From NCBI RefSeq assembly GCF_900099645.1, contig NZ_FMTL01000001.1, positions 372,001 through 436,000 of the forward strand: a DNA stretch of 64,000 nt, given 5' to 3'. Shown piece by piece: positions 16,609 through 26,247 of the stretch. The translations under genes were made by a program, and so were the position numbers. Source of the DNA: Pseudomonas peli. Lineage in GTDB: Bacteria; Pseudomonadota; Gammaproteobacteria; Pseudomonadales; Pseudomonadaceae. The notes under the pieces were generated by a model, which did not search any database, had not been told where the DNA came from, and worked only from the letters and a program-made list of their open reading frames with translations. Within the stretch, counting starts at the first letter, position 1, and each line of letters starts with the position of its first letter.

Positions 16609-19452
16609 ATGGCGCAGTATGAACCGGGGCAACGCTGGATCAGTGACAGCGAAGCGGAGCTGGGGCTGGGAACCGTTCTGATGCAGGACGGCCGCATGCT
16701 TACCGTGCTCTACCCGGCCACTGGCGAAACCCGCCAGTACGCCCTGCGCAATGCGCCGTTGACCCGCGTACGCTTTTCGCCGGGCGATGAAATCACCCAC
16801 TTCGAAGGCTGGAAACTGACCGTACAGGAAGTCGACGACATCGACGGCCTGCTGGTCTATCACGGCCTCAACGCGCAGCATGAAAGCGTTACCCTGCCGG
16901 AAACCCAGTTGTCGAACTTTATCCAGTTCCGCCTAGCCAGTGATCGTCTGTTTGCCGGGCAAATCGACCCGCTGCCCTGGTTCGCCCTGCGCTACCACAC
17001 CCTCGATTACACCAGCCGCCAATTGCAATCCAGCCTCTGGGGCCTGGGCGGCGTGCGCGCGCAACCGATTGCGCACCAGCTGCACATCGCCCGCGAAGTC
17101 GCCGACCGCATCGCCCCGCGCGTATTGCTGGCCGACGAAGTGGGCCTGGGCAAGACCATCGAAGCCGGCCTGGTGATTCACCGTCAGCTGCTCTCCGGGC
17201 GCGCCAGCCGGGTGCTGATCCTGGTACCGGAAAACCTCCAGCACCAGTGGCTGGTGGAAATGCGCCGACGCTTCAACCTGGATGTTGCGCTGTTCGATGA
17301 AGAGCGCTTTATCGAAAGCGATGCCAGCAACCCGTTTGAAGACTGCCAGCTGGCCTTGGTCGCGCTGGAATGGCTGTGCGAGGACGAAAAGGCCCAGGAT
17401 GCGCTGTTTGCCGCCGGCTGGGACCTGATGGTGGTCGACGAAGCGCACCACCTGGTTTGGCATCCGGAACATGCTAGCCCCGAGTACGCCCTGGTCGAAC
17501 AGCTGGCTCAGGTCATCCCGGGCGTGCTGCTGCTCACCGCGACCCCGGAACAGCTCGGTCAGGACAGCCACTTTGCCCGCCTGCGCCTGCTCGACCCGAA
17601 CCGCTTCCATGATCTGGCCGCCTTCCGCGCCGAAAGTGAGCACTACAAGCCGATTGCCGAAGCCGTGCAGGAACTGCTCGACCAGGGCCGCTTGTCGGAT
17701 GCCGCACACAAAACCATTCATGATTTCCTCGGCGCCGGCGGTGAAGAGCTGCTGGCTGCGGTCAACGCCGGTGACAGCGAAGCCTCCGCGCGCCTGGTGC
17801 GCGAGTTGCTGGATCGCCATGGCACCGGTCGCCTGTTGTTCCGTAACACCCGCGCCGCCGTGCAGGGTTTTCCGGACCGTGAAGTGCACCCCTACCCGTT
17901 GGCCAGCCCCGATGAATATATGGAGCTGCCGATTGGCGAGCACGCTGACCTGTACCCGGAAGTCAGCTACCAGGCGCAGCCGGATGTCGATGAAGAGCAG
18001 CGTTGGTGGAAATTCGACCCGCGCGTCGAGTGGTTGATCGACACTCTTAAGATGCTCAAAAAATTCAAGGTGCTGGTGATCTGTGCCCATGCCGAGACCG
18101 CCATGGACCTGGAAGACGCCCTGCGAGTGCGCAAAGGCATCCCGGCTACGGTGTTCCATGAAGGCATGAGCATCCTGGAACGCGACCGCGCAGCGGCCTA
18201 TTTTGCCGACGAAGAGTTCGGTGCCCAGGTGCTGATCTGCTCGGAAATCGGCTCGGAAGGTCGTAACTTCCAGTTTGCCCACCACCTGGTGCTGTTCGAC
18301 CTGCCGGCTCACCCTGATTTGCTTGAGCAGCGCATCGGCCGCCTCGACCGGATCGGTCAGAAGCACCGTATCCAGCTGCATGTGCCGTACCTGGAAAACA
18401 GCCCGCAAGAACGCCTATTCCAGTGGTATCACCAGGCACTGAACGCCTTCCTCGCCACCTGCCCGACCGGTAACGCCCTGCAGCACCAGTTCGGCAGCCG
18501 CCTGCTGCCGCTGCTGGAAAGCGGCGACGACGGTGAATGGCAAGCGCTGGTTGATGACGCCAAAGCTGAGCGCATTCGCCTGGAAGGTGAGTTGCACGCT
18601 GGACGCGACCGCCTGCTGGAACTCAACTCCGGCGGTGCTGGCGAAGGCGAGTCATTGGTTGAGGCGATCCTCGAGCAGGATGACCAGTTCGCGCTGCCGA
18701 TCTATATGGAGCAGTTGTTCGACGCCTTTGGTATCGACAGCGAAGACCATTCCGACAACGCGCTGATCCTGCGCCCCAGCGAGAAGATGTTGGATGCCAG
18801 CTTCCCCCTCGGCGACGACGAAGGCGTGACCATCACCTATGACCGCGACCTGGCCCTGGCCCGCGAAGACATGCAGTTCCTCACCTGGGAACACCCCATG
18901 GTGCAAGGCGGCATGGACCTGGTGCGCTCCGGCTCGATGGGCAATACCGGCGTGGCGCTGATCAAGAACAAGGCGCTGAAACCCGGCACCGTGTTGCTGG
19001 AACTGCTGTATGTTAGCGAAGTGGTAGCGCCGCGCACCCTGCAACTGGGCCGCTACCTGCCGCCGATCGCCCTGCGCTGCCTGCTCGATGCCAACGGTAA
19101 CGACCTGGCGGCCAAGGTCTCGTTCGAGAAGCTCAACGAGCAGCTGGAAACCGTGCCACGCGCCAGTGCCAACAAGTTCGTCCAGGCCCAGCGCGACAGC
19201 CTCAACCCGCTGATCAACGCCGGCGAAGGCAAGGTCGCTGAACGCCACACAGCGCGCGTCGACGAAGCCAAGCGTCGCCTGGCCGCCGAAACCGATGAAG
19301 AGCTGGCGCGCCTGATCGCCCTGCAAGCGGTCAACCCCAGCGTGCGAGACAGCGAACTCAACGCCCTGCGCCAGCTGCGCGAGCAAGGCCTGGCCATGCT
19401 CGACAAGGCGGCGTTGCGTTTGGAAGCCATACGCGTCTTGGTTGCCGGTTAA
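16609..19452 (+). CDS. rapA: RNA polymerase-associated ATPase RapA
   Basis: A Swi2/Snf2 ATPase that binds RNA polymerase and promotes its recycling after termination. The 947-residue protein has the N-terminal Tudor-like domains (residues 1-110), Walker [16 protein letters not shown] (about 173-187), DEAH box [10 protein letters not shown], helicase motif LLLTATPEQ, the second RecA-like half with [22 protein letters not shown] and [11 protein letters not shown], and a long C-terminal region. The ATG at 16609 was chosen because the sequence [13 protein letters not shown] is the conserved N terminus; GGGAG lies 7 bases upstream. Confidence 0.97.
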   Translation: MAQYEPGQRWISDSEAELGLGTVLMQDGRMLTVLYPATGETRQYALRNAPLTRVRFSPGDEITHFEGWKLTVQEVDDIDGLLVYHGLNAQHESVTLPETQLSNFIQFRLASDRLFAGQIDPLPWFALRYHTLDYTSRQLQSSLWGLGGVRAQPIAHQLHIAREVADRIAPRVLLADEVGLGKTIEAGLVIHRQLLSGRASRVLILVPENLQHQWLVEMRRRFNLDVALFDEERFIESDASNPFEDCQLALVALEWLCEDEKAQDALFAAGWDLMVVDEAHHLVWHPEHASPEYALVEQLAQVIPGVLLLTATPEQLGQDSHFARLRLLDPNRFHDLAAFRAESEHYKPIAEAVQELLDQGRLSDAAHKTIHDFLGAGGEELLAAVNAGDSEASARLVRELLDRHGTGRLLFRNTRAAVQGFPDREVHPYPLASPDEYMELPIGEHADLYPEVSYQAQPDVDEEQRWWKFDPRVEWLIDTLKMLKKFKVLVICAHAETAMDLEDALRVRKGIPATVFHEGMSILERDRAAAYFADEEFGAQVLICSEIGSEGRNFQFAHHLVLFDLPAHPDLLEQRIGRLDRIGQKHRIQLHVPYLENSPQERLFQWYHQALNAFLATCPTGNALQHQFGSRLLPLLESGDDGEWQALVDDAKAERIRLEGELHAGRDRLLELNSGGAGEGESLVEAILEQDDQFALPIYMEQLFDAFGIDSEDHSDNALILRPSEKMLDASFPLGDDEGVTITYDRDLALAREDMQFLTWEHPMVQGGMDLVRSGSMGNTGVALIKNKALKPGTVLLELLYVSEVVAPRTLQLGRYLPPIALRCLLDANGNDLAAKVSFEKLNEQLETVPRASANKFVQAQRDSLNPLINAGEGKVAERHTARVDEAKRRLAAETDEELARLIALQAVNPSVRDSELNALRQLREQGLAMLDKAALRLEAIRVLVAG

Positions 19453-19468
19453 TTTCGCCGAGAAAACA

Positions 19469-19498
19469 AAAGGCCCGCAGATGCGGGCCTTTTTTTTT
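19469..19498 (+). terminator. Terminator of rapA
   Basis: AAAGGCCCGC, loop AGAT, GCGGGCCTTT followed by more T residues (ten in all). It lies 17 bases after the rapA stop and immediately before the convergent MFS gene, whose stop is at 19503. Confidence 0.92.
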
Positions 19499-19502
19499 GG
19501 GG

Positions 19503-20834
19503 TCAGGCAGGCACCGCCTCAGTCATACCCTGCTGCATCTTGGCCGCATCGGCGACGAAACAGCGCGAGGCTTGCAACAGCGCCACCATGGTCAGCATCA
19601 AGGCCACGGGAATCAGGTACATGGCGTTATGCAGGCCTACCGCCTTGAAGGTTTCGTTCATTTCACTGGCCCCAGCGGCGAGCATCGCTGCATGGGAGTA
19701 GTGATCCGACAGCATGCCCACGGCCAATGGGCCAAGGCCGCCACCGAGCAGATACAGGCCGGCGAAGAACAGCGCCATGGCAGTGGCACGCAGGCGGGGC
19801 TCGATCACATCCTGAATCGCGGTGTAAACACAGGTGTAGAAGTTGTAGGCAAACAGCCAGCCAATGCTGAACAGCGCCACGAACACAGCGATTTCAATTT
19901 GCCCGGCCAGCAGGGCGTAGCCCGTGGCGACAGAGGCAATCAACATGCTCAGTGCGGCAAACAGCAGCCGCCCGGTCTGCCAGCGCTGGTGAATTTTGTC
20001 TGCCAGCCAGCCGCCCAGAGTCAGGCCGACCAAGCCGGTTAACCCAACGATGACCCCGGTGGCCATTGCGGCCTGCTCCAGCGGCATCAGGAAGTAGCGT
20101 TGCAGCATCGGCACCATGAACGAGTTGCAGGCATAGGTGGCGAAGTTGAAGGCCAGGCCGGCCATCACCAGCCACCAGAAGGTACGAATCGCCATGACCT
20201 TGCGCAGGGGTTTTTCCACCGGCGTGGTGCGCGACTGCACCAGCTCGGCCGCACCGCGTTTGGGTTCTTTGATAAAGAACATAAACAGCGCGAGGATCAG
20301 TCCCGGCACGGCGGCAATAAAGAAGGGGGCGCGCCAGCTGTCGAACGCCTTGACCATCGCACCAATGGTGAAAAACGCCAGCAGCAGGCCAATGGGCAGG
20401 CCGAGCATAAAGATGCCCATGGCCCGCGCACGTTTGTGCGCTGGGAACAGATCGCCGATCAGCGAGTTGGCCGCCGGTGCATAACTGGCCTCACCAATGC
20501 CGACGCCCATGCGAATCAGCAGGAAGCTCCAGAAGTTCCAGGCCAGACCGTTGACCGCCGTCAGGCCACTCCAGACCGCCAGGCCCCACCCCATGATCTT
20601 GCGCCGCGCACCGGTATCGGCCATGCGCCCAAGCGGGATGCCGGCAATCGCATAGACGATGGTAAAGGCGGTACCGATCAAGCCCAGCTGCAAGTCACTG
20701 AGATTCCACTCCATGCGGATGGGCTCGATGATGATCGCCGGAATGGTGCGGTCGAAGAAGTTGAACAGGTTGGCGAGAAAAAGCAGGAACAGAATGCGCC
20801 AGGCATTCGTCGCTTGAAGGGACTGCTGCAGCAT
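19503..20834 (-). CDS. MFS transporter, spinster-like
   Basis: A 443-residue 12-helix major facilitator. The MFS signature between helices 2 and 3 is GRMADTGARRKIMGWG, and the start AWRILFLLFLANLFNFFDRTIPAIIIEPI and the GVGIGEASYAPAANSLIGDLFP segment resemble the spinster/sugar-phosphate type. The ATG at 20834 has GGA/GAG upstream; an ATG three codons earlier (20843) is possible but has no spaced ribosome binding site. The substrate is unknown. It is divergent from the tubulin-like gene, 309 bases apart. Confidence 0.85.
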   Translation of the reverse strand: MLQQSLQATNAWRILFLLFLANLFNFFDRTIPAIIIEPIRMEWNLSDLQLGLIGTAFTIVYAIAGIPLGRMADTGARRKIMGWGLAVWSGLTAVNGLAWNFWSFLLIRMGVGIGEASYAPAANSLIGDLFPAHKRARAMGIFMLGLPIGLLLAFFTIGAMVKAFDSWRAPFFIAAVPGLILALFMFFIKEPKRGAAELVQSRTTPVEKPLRKVMAIRTFWWLVMAGLAFNFATYACNSFMVPMLQRYFLMPLEQAAMATGVIVGLTGLVGLTLGGWLADKIHQRWQTGRLLFAALSMLIASVATGYALLAGQIEIAVFVALFSIGWLFAYNFYTCVYTAIQDVIEPRLRATAMALFFAGLYLLGGGLGPLAVGMLSDHYSHAAMLAAGASEMNETFKAVGLHNAMYLIPVALMLTMVALLQASRCFVADAAKMQQGMTEAVPA

Positions 20835-20843
20835 GGAATCCAT

Positions 20844-21143
20844 CTCTATTGTTGTTATTGAAGCAAGTCGGTGACGCTTGGCCAACCGCTGTATCCAGCA
20901 CGTGAAGGCGCAATCTAGAGCCTTGCGACTATGCTGTCTGTGACTATTTGTGGTGTGTATGCCGGGTAATGGGCGCCCGAGCAAGCACCCAGGTCACAAA
21001 GTGCATCGGAAAAACTCCGAATATGCCTAAGTAAAACCATGTGAAACCGCGAGATTTTCCATTTTTCATGCTACAAACAAGCCTGTTGAGCGAAATGTGG
21101 CCATTTGCCGCTCCACCCTCGTTAGCCGCCGGACTGTCTCCAA
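20844..21143. other. Divergent intergenic region, MFS / tubulin-like gene
   Basis: About 300 bases with no gene, no repeat and no recognisable regulator site. It must contain promoters for both flanking genes; TTGCGA (about 20921) and downstream TATTTG are only a weak candidate. GTCTCC 6 bases before the 21144 ATG is a poor ribosome binding site. Confidence 0.4.
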
Positions 21144-23348
21144 ATGAAAACAAAAAAAGACGCTGTGACCCCACCTGCGACCGAAGCCACACTGGCGGGC
21201 TTGGCTGATACGCTGCTGGCCCCGCTTGAACCGTTGCCGCCCCCCGCACCGCTGGTACCGGTGCGCATCGACAGCAGCGGTGAGCAATACATGTATTTCA
21301 CCGAGCGCGACATTGATCGCATCCTCGACAACCTCGACGGCCTGCGCAGCCTGGTCTTTCCTCCAGCGCCACATGACGAAGAGAACGACCGACGGGTACA
21401 GCATTTCCCATCGGTGTGTCTGATTGGCCTTGGCCGCTGCGGCTCGAACATCGCCCTAGATGTCGCCTCACTGGTCTACAACGCTCGGCAGTTCTACCTG
21501 AGCGAATTCAAAAGCGAAGAAAAAACCGTTGCCGAACAGGACTTCCGCCCGACCCGCTGGATTCGCAGCAACCTGCTGCGGGCACCGAGCAAGGACAGCA
21601 AGCCAGTATTTCTGATCGAGCCACTGGTCATGCTCGGCGATCTGGACAAGGACATCGAGGGGCGCATCCGCTTCTCGCGCAAGGGCGAAACCAGCGGTTT
21701 CCTCAGCGACTACAGCAAGATGAAGATCATGGACCTCTCCGAGGTGCATGCCGGCGGCGCCGGTAACGCGCCGATCCTCGGGCAATACCTGGCCAAGATC
21801 ATCCTCAACAAGGATACCCAGCGCTTTACCAATGAAGACTGGAAATTCATTCACAGCTACCTGATCGACTCCTGCGGCATCAAGGCCAACCAGTCGCGCC
21901 TGTACTTCTACATTTTCAGCGCCGGCGGCGGCACCGGTTCGGGCATGGCCTCAGAGTTCGGCCTGGCCCAGCAATTCGCCTACATGAGCAAGACCTTCGA
22001 CACCAAGAGCTTCGACGAAACCCCGGAAAACCGCGACCACAGCTTTGTCTTCGAGCCGATCTTCACCAGCGGCATCTGCATCCTGCCGAACATCTCCGAC
22101 CAACGCAGCGAGATGTCCGAAGCCCTGCACATCAACGCCGGTCGCCTGCTGTGTAAGTACCTCGCCGAGGAATGGGATTTCTCCTACAACTTCGACAATG
22201 AAGAGAACAGCGAAGAAAGCGTGATGCGCCGCATCCGCCCATGGAACGCCATGATGCTGATTTCCAACGACATCATGCGCTACGCCGAGGAAAGCGATGA
22301 CGGCAATATCCAGAATATCGACGTCAACGCCATGGAGCGTCACGCCAACCAGTACATCTCGCAGCAAATCTTCAACATCCTCACCGCCCAGGCGGTGACC
22401 ACCGACTACGACCAGAACTACTTCCGCCGCGCGGGCATCGACATAGGCGAAACCATTCGCCTGGACGCCAACGACCTGTTTATGAGCTTGGCCGGCCCAG
22501 TGGCGGTGGCGTATGCCGAATCAGTGGTGCCTGAACAAAGCACCGCCGCACTGGACAAATTCCGCGTACTGGACAAAGAACCGTCACGCCTGAATATCGA
22601 CGACCTGTTCTTCCGCTCCATCGACCTGCCGCACTTCAACAAGGTCACCCAGGCCATTGAGGGCATCAGCCTGCTGCCGATCGAGTCCAAGCGGTATCGC
22701 GAAGCGCTGGATGAGTACAAGAAGTCCGATTACAACGCCGCCAAACTCAGCGACCTGCACTTCTTCAAGAACTGCTCCTCCGTGGTGTCGATCGTTTCAC
22801 TGCCGAAAGACTATAAGCTGTCCTACATGGACCTGAACCGGCTGAAGACCCACCTCAATAGCTTGTTCCCTAACACCACATTGAAGCGCTATGCATTGGT
22901 CATCGGCGCGTCGGCCAACCTGTCGCTGACCACCTTGATCGCCAAGAGCCCGTGCCTGTCGGACGACTTCCTGACGCTGATCGTGGCCTTTATCAAGCGC
23001 TGCTTCGCCCGCGACCCGCATCGTTTCGATGAAAGCCTGGACAACGCCATTCTCGATTTCATCATGAGCGAGGAGTTCGACGAAGTACGGGTCGACGCCA
23101 TGCTCAACGAGTATGAAAATCCGGCGAAAATCCTCGACACCAACTGGTACGCGATCAAGCCGATGTATGAGAAGAAGTACCGCGAGTTGATCCATGACCA
23201 GGACAAGTTTGTCTCGATCAACGACATCCGCCTGTCCCGTGAAAGCGTGAAAAAGGCGATCAAGTACCTGCGTGAGATCTACCGTCACCGCATCGGCAAG
23301 ACTCGGGTTATCTCGCTCAACAAGTACCAAGAAGACCCGCAAGAGTAA
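21144..23348 (+). CDS. Bacterial tubulin-like protein (Tubulin_2 type)
   Basis: A 734-residue protein with tubulin/FtsZ GTPase features. G95-L-G-R-C-G100-S-N is the N-terminal nucleotide-binding loop after a beta strand (PSVCLIGLGRCGSNIALDVA), and GGGTGSG at 261-267 (YIFSAGGGTGSGMASEFGLA) is the tubulin signature G-box that binds GTP phosphates. A possible T7-like catalytic loop is N391-I-D-V-N-A-M-E398. Residues 8-48 are proline/alanine-rich and probably disordered; the region after about 480 is helical and has no recognised domain, ending in a basic segment (KKAIKYLREIYRHRIGK). No signal peptide or membrane segment. The gene is monocistronic: divergent from an MFS gene and convergent with hyi. 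Much longer than FtsZ (~390) or TubZ. Best assigned to the uncharacterised Tubulin_2 (PF13809) family; function unknown. Confidence 0.85.
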   Translation: MKTKKDAVTPPATEATLAGLADTLLAPLEPLPPPAPLVPVRIDSSGEQYMYFTERDIDRILDNLDGLRSLVFPPAPHDEENDRRVQHFPSVCLIGLGRCGSNIALDVASLVYNARQFYLSEFKSEEKTVAEQDFRPTRWIRSNLLRAPSKDSKPVFLIEPLVMLGDLDKDIEGRIRFSRKGETSGFLSDYSKMKIMDLSEVHAGGAGNAPILGQYLAKIILNKDTQRFTNEDWKFIHSYLIDSCGIKANQSRLYFYIFSAGGGTGSGMASEFGLAQQFAYMSKTFDTKSFDETPENRDHSFVFEPIFTSGICILPNISDQRSEMSEALHINAGRLLCKYLAEEWDFSYNFDNEENSEESVMRRIRPWNAMMLISNDIMRYAEESDDGNIQNIDVNAMERHANQYISQQIFNILTAQAVTTDYDQNYFRRAGIDIGETIRLDANDLFMSLAGPVAVAYAESVVPEQSTAALDKFRVLDKEPSRLNIDDLFFRSIDLPHFNKVTQAIEGISLLPIESKRYREALDEYKKSDYNAAKLSDLHFFKNCSSVVSIVSLPKDYKLSYMDLNRLKTHLNSLFPNTTLKRYALVIGASANLSLTTLIAKSPCLSDDFLTLIVAFIKRCFARDPHRFDESLDNAILDFIMSEEFDEVRVDAMLNEYENPAKILDTNWYAIKPMYEKKYRELIHDQDKFVSINDIRLSRESVKKAIKYLREIYRHRIGKTRVISLNKYQEDPQE

Positions 23349-23355
23349 GGCCGAC

Positions 23356-23395
23356 GCGCCTGTTTTTCGCTGCAGTCGCTGCGAAAAACAGGCGC
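23356..23395. terminator. Bidirectional hairpin between tubulin-like gene and hyi
   Basis: GCGCCTGTTTTTCGC (23356-23370) and its exact reverse complement GCGAAAAACAGGCGC (23381-23395) around a 10-base loop. It lies 7 bases after the tubulin-like stop and just before the hyi stop (23401), so it separates two convergent genes. The T/A runs are inside the stem, not after it, so efficiency is uncertain. Confidence 0.6.
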
Positions 23396-23400
23396 CTCAT

Positions 23401-24189
23401 TCAGACGAGCATTGCTCGCCATTCACTCAGCCAGTTCAGGCTGACCTGGGTGCCGGCCTCTCCCGGTCGGTATTCCGCTGCCAGCCAGCCCTGATACCCA
23501 CCGTCACGCAAAGCCTTGAGCAACGGCGCGAACTGCAACTCGCCGCTGCCCGGCGCACCACGCCCCGGGTAATCGGCAAACTGCACATGGCCGATACGCC
23601 CTGCCAACAACGCGATACCAGTCTGTATATCCAGGCCCTGCCGCGCCATATGGTAGAGGTCGTACTGCGCCGCCAGGTTGGGATGACCCACAGCCTTGAG
23701 CAACTCATCCAGTTGCGCCGGGGTGTTGATCAGAAAGCCGGGCATATCCAGCGGGTTGATCGCTTCTACCACCACGCCAATGCCCAATAGCTGAAAAGCT
23801 TCGGCGGTCTTGCGCAGGTTGGCGATCAAACAGGCCAACGCCTGCTCAGGCTCAACGCCCTCAGCCAGGCGACCCGGCAACACATTGACCAGCGCTGGCC
23901 GCACCATCGCGGCGTAGCTCAAGGCCTGCTGCAACGCTGCAGCAAACTCGGCCTGTCGCGCAGGCACTGCAGCCTGACCTGGCCCGCCGCTCATCAGGTC
24001 GCCGGCTGGTAGGTTGATCAGGCGCAGCGGCATACCCGCAGCCTCCAGCGCCTCTTTCAGGCGAACGGCTGGCAGCTCGTAGGGAAACTGGATTTCCACG
24101 CCATCAAAGCCTGCTGCAGAGGCAGCCACCACTCGTTCGATAAGCGGCAGCTCAGTAAACAGCAGCGACAAGTTAGCCGCGATCTTCAT
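23401..24189 (-). CDS. hyi: Hydroxypyruvate isomerase
   Basis: Interconverts hydroxypyruvate and tartronate semialdehyde in the glyoxylate/glycerate pathway. The 262-residue TIM-barrel protein has the xylose-isomerase-like family features: N-terminal MKIAANLSLLFTELPLIERVVAASAAGFDGVEIQFPYE, the metal-ligand Glu of VVVEAINPLDMPGFLINTP, AAQYDLYHMARQGLD and HVQFADYPGRGAPGSGELQF. Its ATG overlaps the glxR stop (ATGA), so the two genes form one operon. Glyoxylate carboligase (gcl), the usual partner, is not present in the window. Confidence 0.93.
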   Translation of the reverse strand: MKIAANLSLLFTELPLIERVVAASAAGFDGVEIQFPYELPAVRLKEALEAAGMPLRLINLPAGDLMSGGPGQAAVPARQAEFAAALQQALSYAAMVRPALVNVLPGRLAEGVEPEQALACLIANLRKTAEAFQLLGIGVVVEAINPLDMPGFLINTPAQLDELLKAVGHPNLAAQYDLYHMARQGLDIQTGIALLAGRIGHVQFADYPGRGAPGSGELQFAPLLKALRDGGYQGWLAAEYRPGEAGTQVSLNWLSEWRAMLV

Positions 24190-25091
24190 GACTGTGGCTC
24201 TTGAGGCTGCTGCGCACGATACAGCTGCACCAGCGTCGCCGGGTCACGCTCCAGATTGCCCTGGCTGCCGTGTTGGCGCATCAGCTGCGCGGCCAGACCG
24301 CTGAGCGGTGTAGCCGAGCCGACCTGCTGCGACAGTTTGACCGCCGTGTCGAGATCCTTGAGCAAAGTGCGCACATGCCATTTAACCGGCTCGAACTGAC
24401 TCTCGGCCATCTGCGGCGCGAGAATCTGCAGCGGTTTGGAATCGGCAAAACCGCCGGCCAGCGCCGGTGCAATCAAGCTGGCATCAACCCCAGCCTGCTC
24501 GGCCAGGGCCACTACTTCGGCGATCACCAACGCGTTACAGGCAACGATCATCTGGTTGCACACTTTGGTTACCTGGCCCGCACCGACATCGCCCATGCGC
24601 GTCAGGCGTTGCCCCAGGTGCGCGAGGATCGGCCGCACCCGTTCGATGTCCTCAACCCGCCCTCCGGCCATGATTGCCAGCGTGCCATTGGCCGCACCCG
24701 GCGTGCCGCCGGACACGGGCGCATCGACCCAGTGCATGCCGCAACGGGCGTGCAACTCAGCTGCCATCTCACGGGTGGCGGCCGGTTCCAGACTAGAGAA
24801 GTCCACCAACACCTGTCCGGGCTTGGCCATTTCCGCGATGCCGCCAGAGCCAAACACCACCTCGCGCACCACCTCGGTATTGGCCAGGCAAAGCATGACG
24901 ATATCGGCCCGAGCACAGAGCAGCGCCGGGCTTGCCATCACCTGCGCGCCCAACGCTTGCAGTGGCGCGCACTTATCAGGGGAACGGTTCCACACGCTCA
25001 GCGGATAGCCAGCGGCCAGCAGCCGCTGGGTCATAGGCAGGCCCATCAGGCCAATACCAGCAAATGCCAAAGCAGGAAGGGAGGTGGACAT
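24186..25091 (-). CDS. glxR: 2-hydroxy-3-oxopropionate (tartronate semialdehyde) reductase
   Basis: Reduces tartronate semialdehyde to D-glycerate with NAD(P)H. The 301-residue beta-hydroxyacid dehydrogenase has the Rossmann motif FAGIGLMGLPMTQRLL, the family segment DAPVSGGTPGAANGTLAIMAGG and the catalytic Lys in GAGQVTKVCNQMI. ATG at 25091 has GGAG 8 bases upstream; an ATG six codons earlier (25109) is less well supported. It is upstream of, and overlaps by 4 bases, hyi. Confidence 0.93.
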   Translation of the reverse strand: MSTSLPALAFAGIGLMGLPMTQRLLAAGYPLSVWNRSPDKCAPLQALGAQVMASPALLCARADIVMLCLANTEVVREVVFGSGGIAEMAKPGQVLVDFSSLEPAATREMAAELHARCGMHWVDAPVSGGTPGAANGTLAIMAGGRVEDIERVRPILAHLGQRLTRMGDVGAGQVTKVCNQMIVACNALVIAEVVALAEQAGVDASLIAPALAGGFADSKPLQILAPQMAESQFEPVKWHVRTLLKDLDTAVKLSQQVGSATPLSGLAAQLMRQHGSQGNLERDPATLVQLYRAQQPQEPQS

Positions 25092-25176
25092 AGGCAGACT
25101 CCGACTCATTGATGGTCGCCATCTTAACCTAGTGGCTGCGGAACCTGTCCCGCCAGTCAACGCCAGAGCAACAGGC

Positions 25177-25545
25177 CTACAGGCCGTCTTTTTCCAGATG
25201 ATCGAGGTTGACCGGCTCGCCGCTCTGCGCGCCGAGTTTGGCGCGGATGTCTTCGAACATCAGGTCGTACTCGGCATGGCTGCGCATGATCAGGCTGCTG
25301 TTGGTCGGCAAGCCATGCTTGTGCGCCAGGCGCGTGGCCACGCTGGCGAAGTTGAAGGCGGTATCGCGGTGCAGTTCGAAGATTTCCTCAAACGCTTTAC
25401 CCTCCACCTGACCGTGCATACGCATATGCAACATCGGGCCTTCAGTCGGGTCCTTGCGTACTTCGTAATGCAAGTCGACGCTAAACAGCGGCGCCTCGGC
25501 CGTAGCCACGGTATTGGCGCGATGCAAATGTCCGGGTTCAAACAT
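25177..25545 (-). CDS. DUF5064 family protein
   Basis: A 122-residue protein starting MFEPGHLHRANTVATAEAP and containing HMRMHGQVEGKAFEEIFELHRDTAFNFASVATRLA. It resembles the Pseudomonas-restricted DUF5064 family, whose function is unknown. Soluble, with no signal peptide. It lies 86 bases upstream of glxR on the same strand. Confidence 0.75.
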   Translation of the reverse strand: MFEPGHLHRANTVATAEAPLFSVDLHYEVRKDPTEGPMLHMRMHGQVEGKAFEEIFELHRDTAFNFASVATRLAHKHGLPTNSSLIMRSHAEYDLMFEDIRAKLGAQSGEPVNLDHLEKDGL

Positions 25546-25620
25546 GCTGGCAGTTCCTGCAATCAGTCCATGGTGCTGCCAGCATAGTTACTCTGGATAA
25601 AGCGTGATACGCGCGCCAGA

Positions 25621-25938
25621 TCAGTGCAGCGGCGCGCGCTCAATGCGTTCCTGCGCCAGCACCCAGGGCGCCACTACCACCGCCCACAGCTCTGGATCGC
25701 GCGTTAGCAGGTCTTCGGCGCGGCTGTCGTCGGCCTTGCTCAAGATACCTGCAGCCAGCCAGGCGGCGACCTTTTCCTGATCGTTCTGCGCCACAGCCTG
25801 CGCCACTTCGATCAGATCCTGAGCGCCGTCGACCAGCAGCAAGGCGCCTCGGGCGAAGAAAGGTTGCAGCTCCTGCCAGGTAATAGCTGCAGTTTCACCA
25901 AGCAGCTTGGCATAGAGGGTGCTAGGTTGTTCTGTCAT
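25621..25938 (-). CDS. DUF2288 family protein
   Basis: A 105-residue acidic protein (MTEQPSTLYAKLLGETAAITWQELQPFFARGALLLVDGAQDLIEVA...) matching DUF2288, a small conserved proteobacterial family with no known function. ATG at 25938 has AGGG 8 bases upstream; an ATG five codons earlier (25953) is possible. Helical throughout, with the conserved ITWxELxxFFARG and VVVAPWVLAQERI segments. Confidence 0.8.
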   Translation of the reverse strand: MTEQPSTLYAKLLGETAAITWQELQPFFARGALLLVDGAQDLIEVAQAVAQNDQEKVAAWLAAGILSKADDSRAEDLLTRDPELWAVVVAPWVLAQERIERAPLH

Positions 25939-26247
25939 GGATTGCCCTGTCATTGGTGACCGCTTTTTTAATCGGCCGCCATGATAGCGTCGACCAGCCC
26001 GCTGGCAAATTCGCAACGCTGTTCGCGACGTTGCCAACGGCGATCAAGACACGCCGTTTTTCTATACGTTTATTGCGTTAAAGCGACACCTCAGGGTTTT
26101 GCCCCCAGCAAGCCGCTTTTCAAGCCGCAAAGCCGCGCTCTACACTGCACCGGTACAGTTGCCGGGGGGATGACCGGGGGAACAACCCGGTTCTGCAGCT
26201 TTGGCCGCCAGAACTACAACAATCAAAACCAATAAGAGTGGAGCACT
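25939..26247. other. Divergent intergenic region upstream of braC
   Basis: 309 bases between the DUF2288 gene and braC. A small hairpin (ACCGGG 26173-26178, CCCGGT 26186-26191) lies in the likely braC leader. GGAG sits 6 bases before the braC ATG. No operator or sigma-54 site was recognised. Confidence 0.45.

Noticed and set aside
16933..18408. 491-residue antisense open frame within rapA
   Set aside because: Same cause: a shadow of a strongly GC3-biased gene, no recognisable motifs.
21144..23348. Tubulin-like gene as phage PhuZ/TubZ
   Set aside because: No phage, plasmid replication or partition genes nearby, base composition as its neighbours, and the protein is far longer than TubZ or PhuZ.
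26140..26170. TTGCC upstream of braC as part of a sigma-54 promoter
   Set aside because: No GG dinucleotide at the needed distance.
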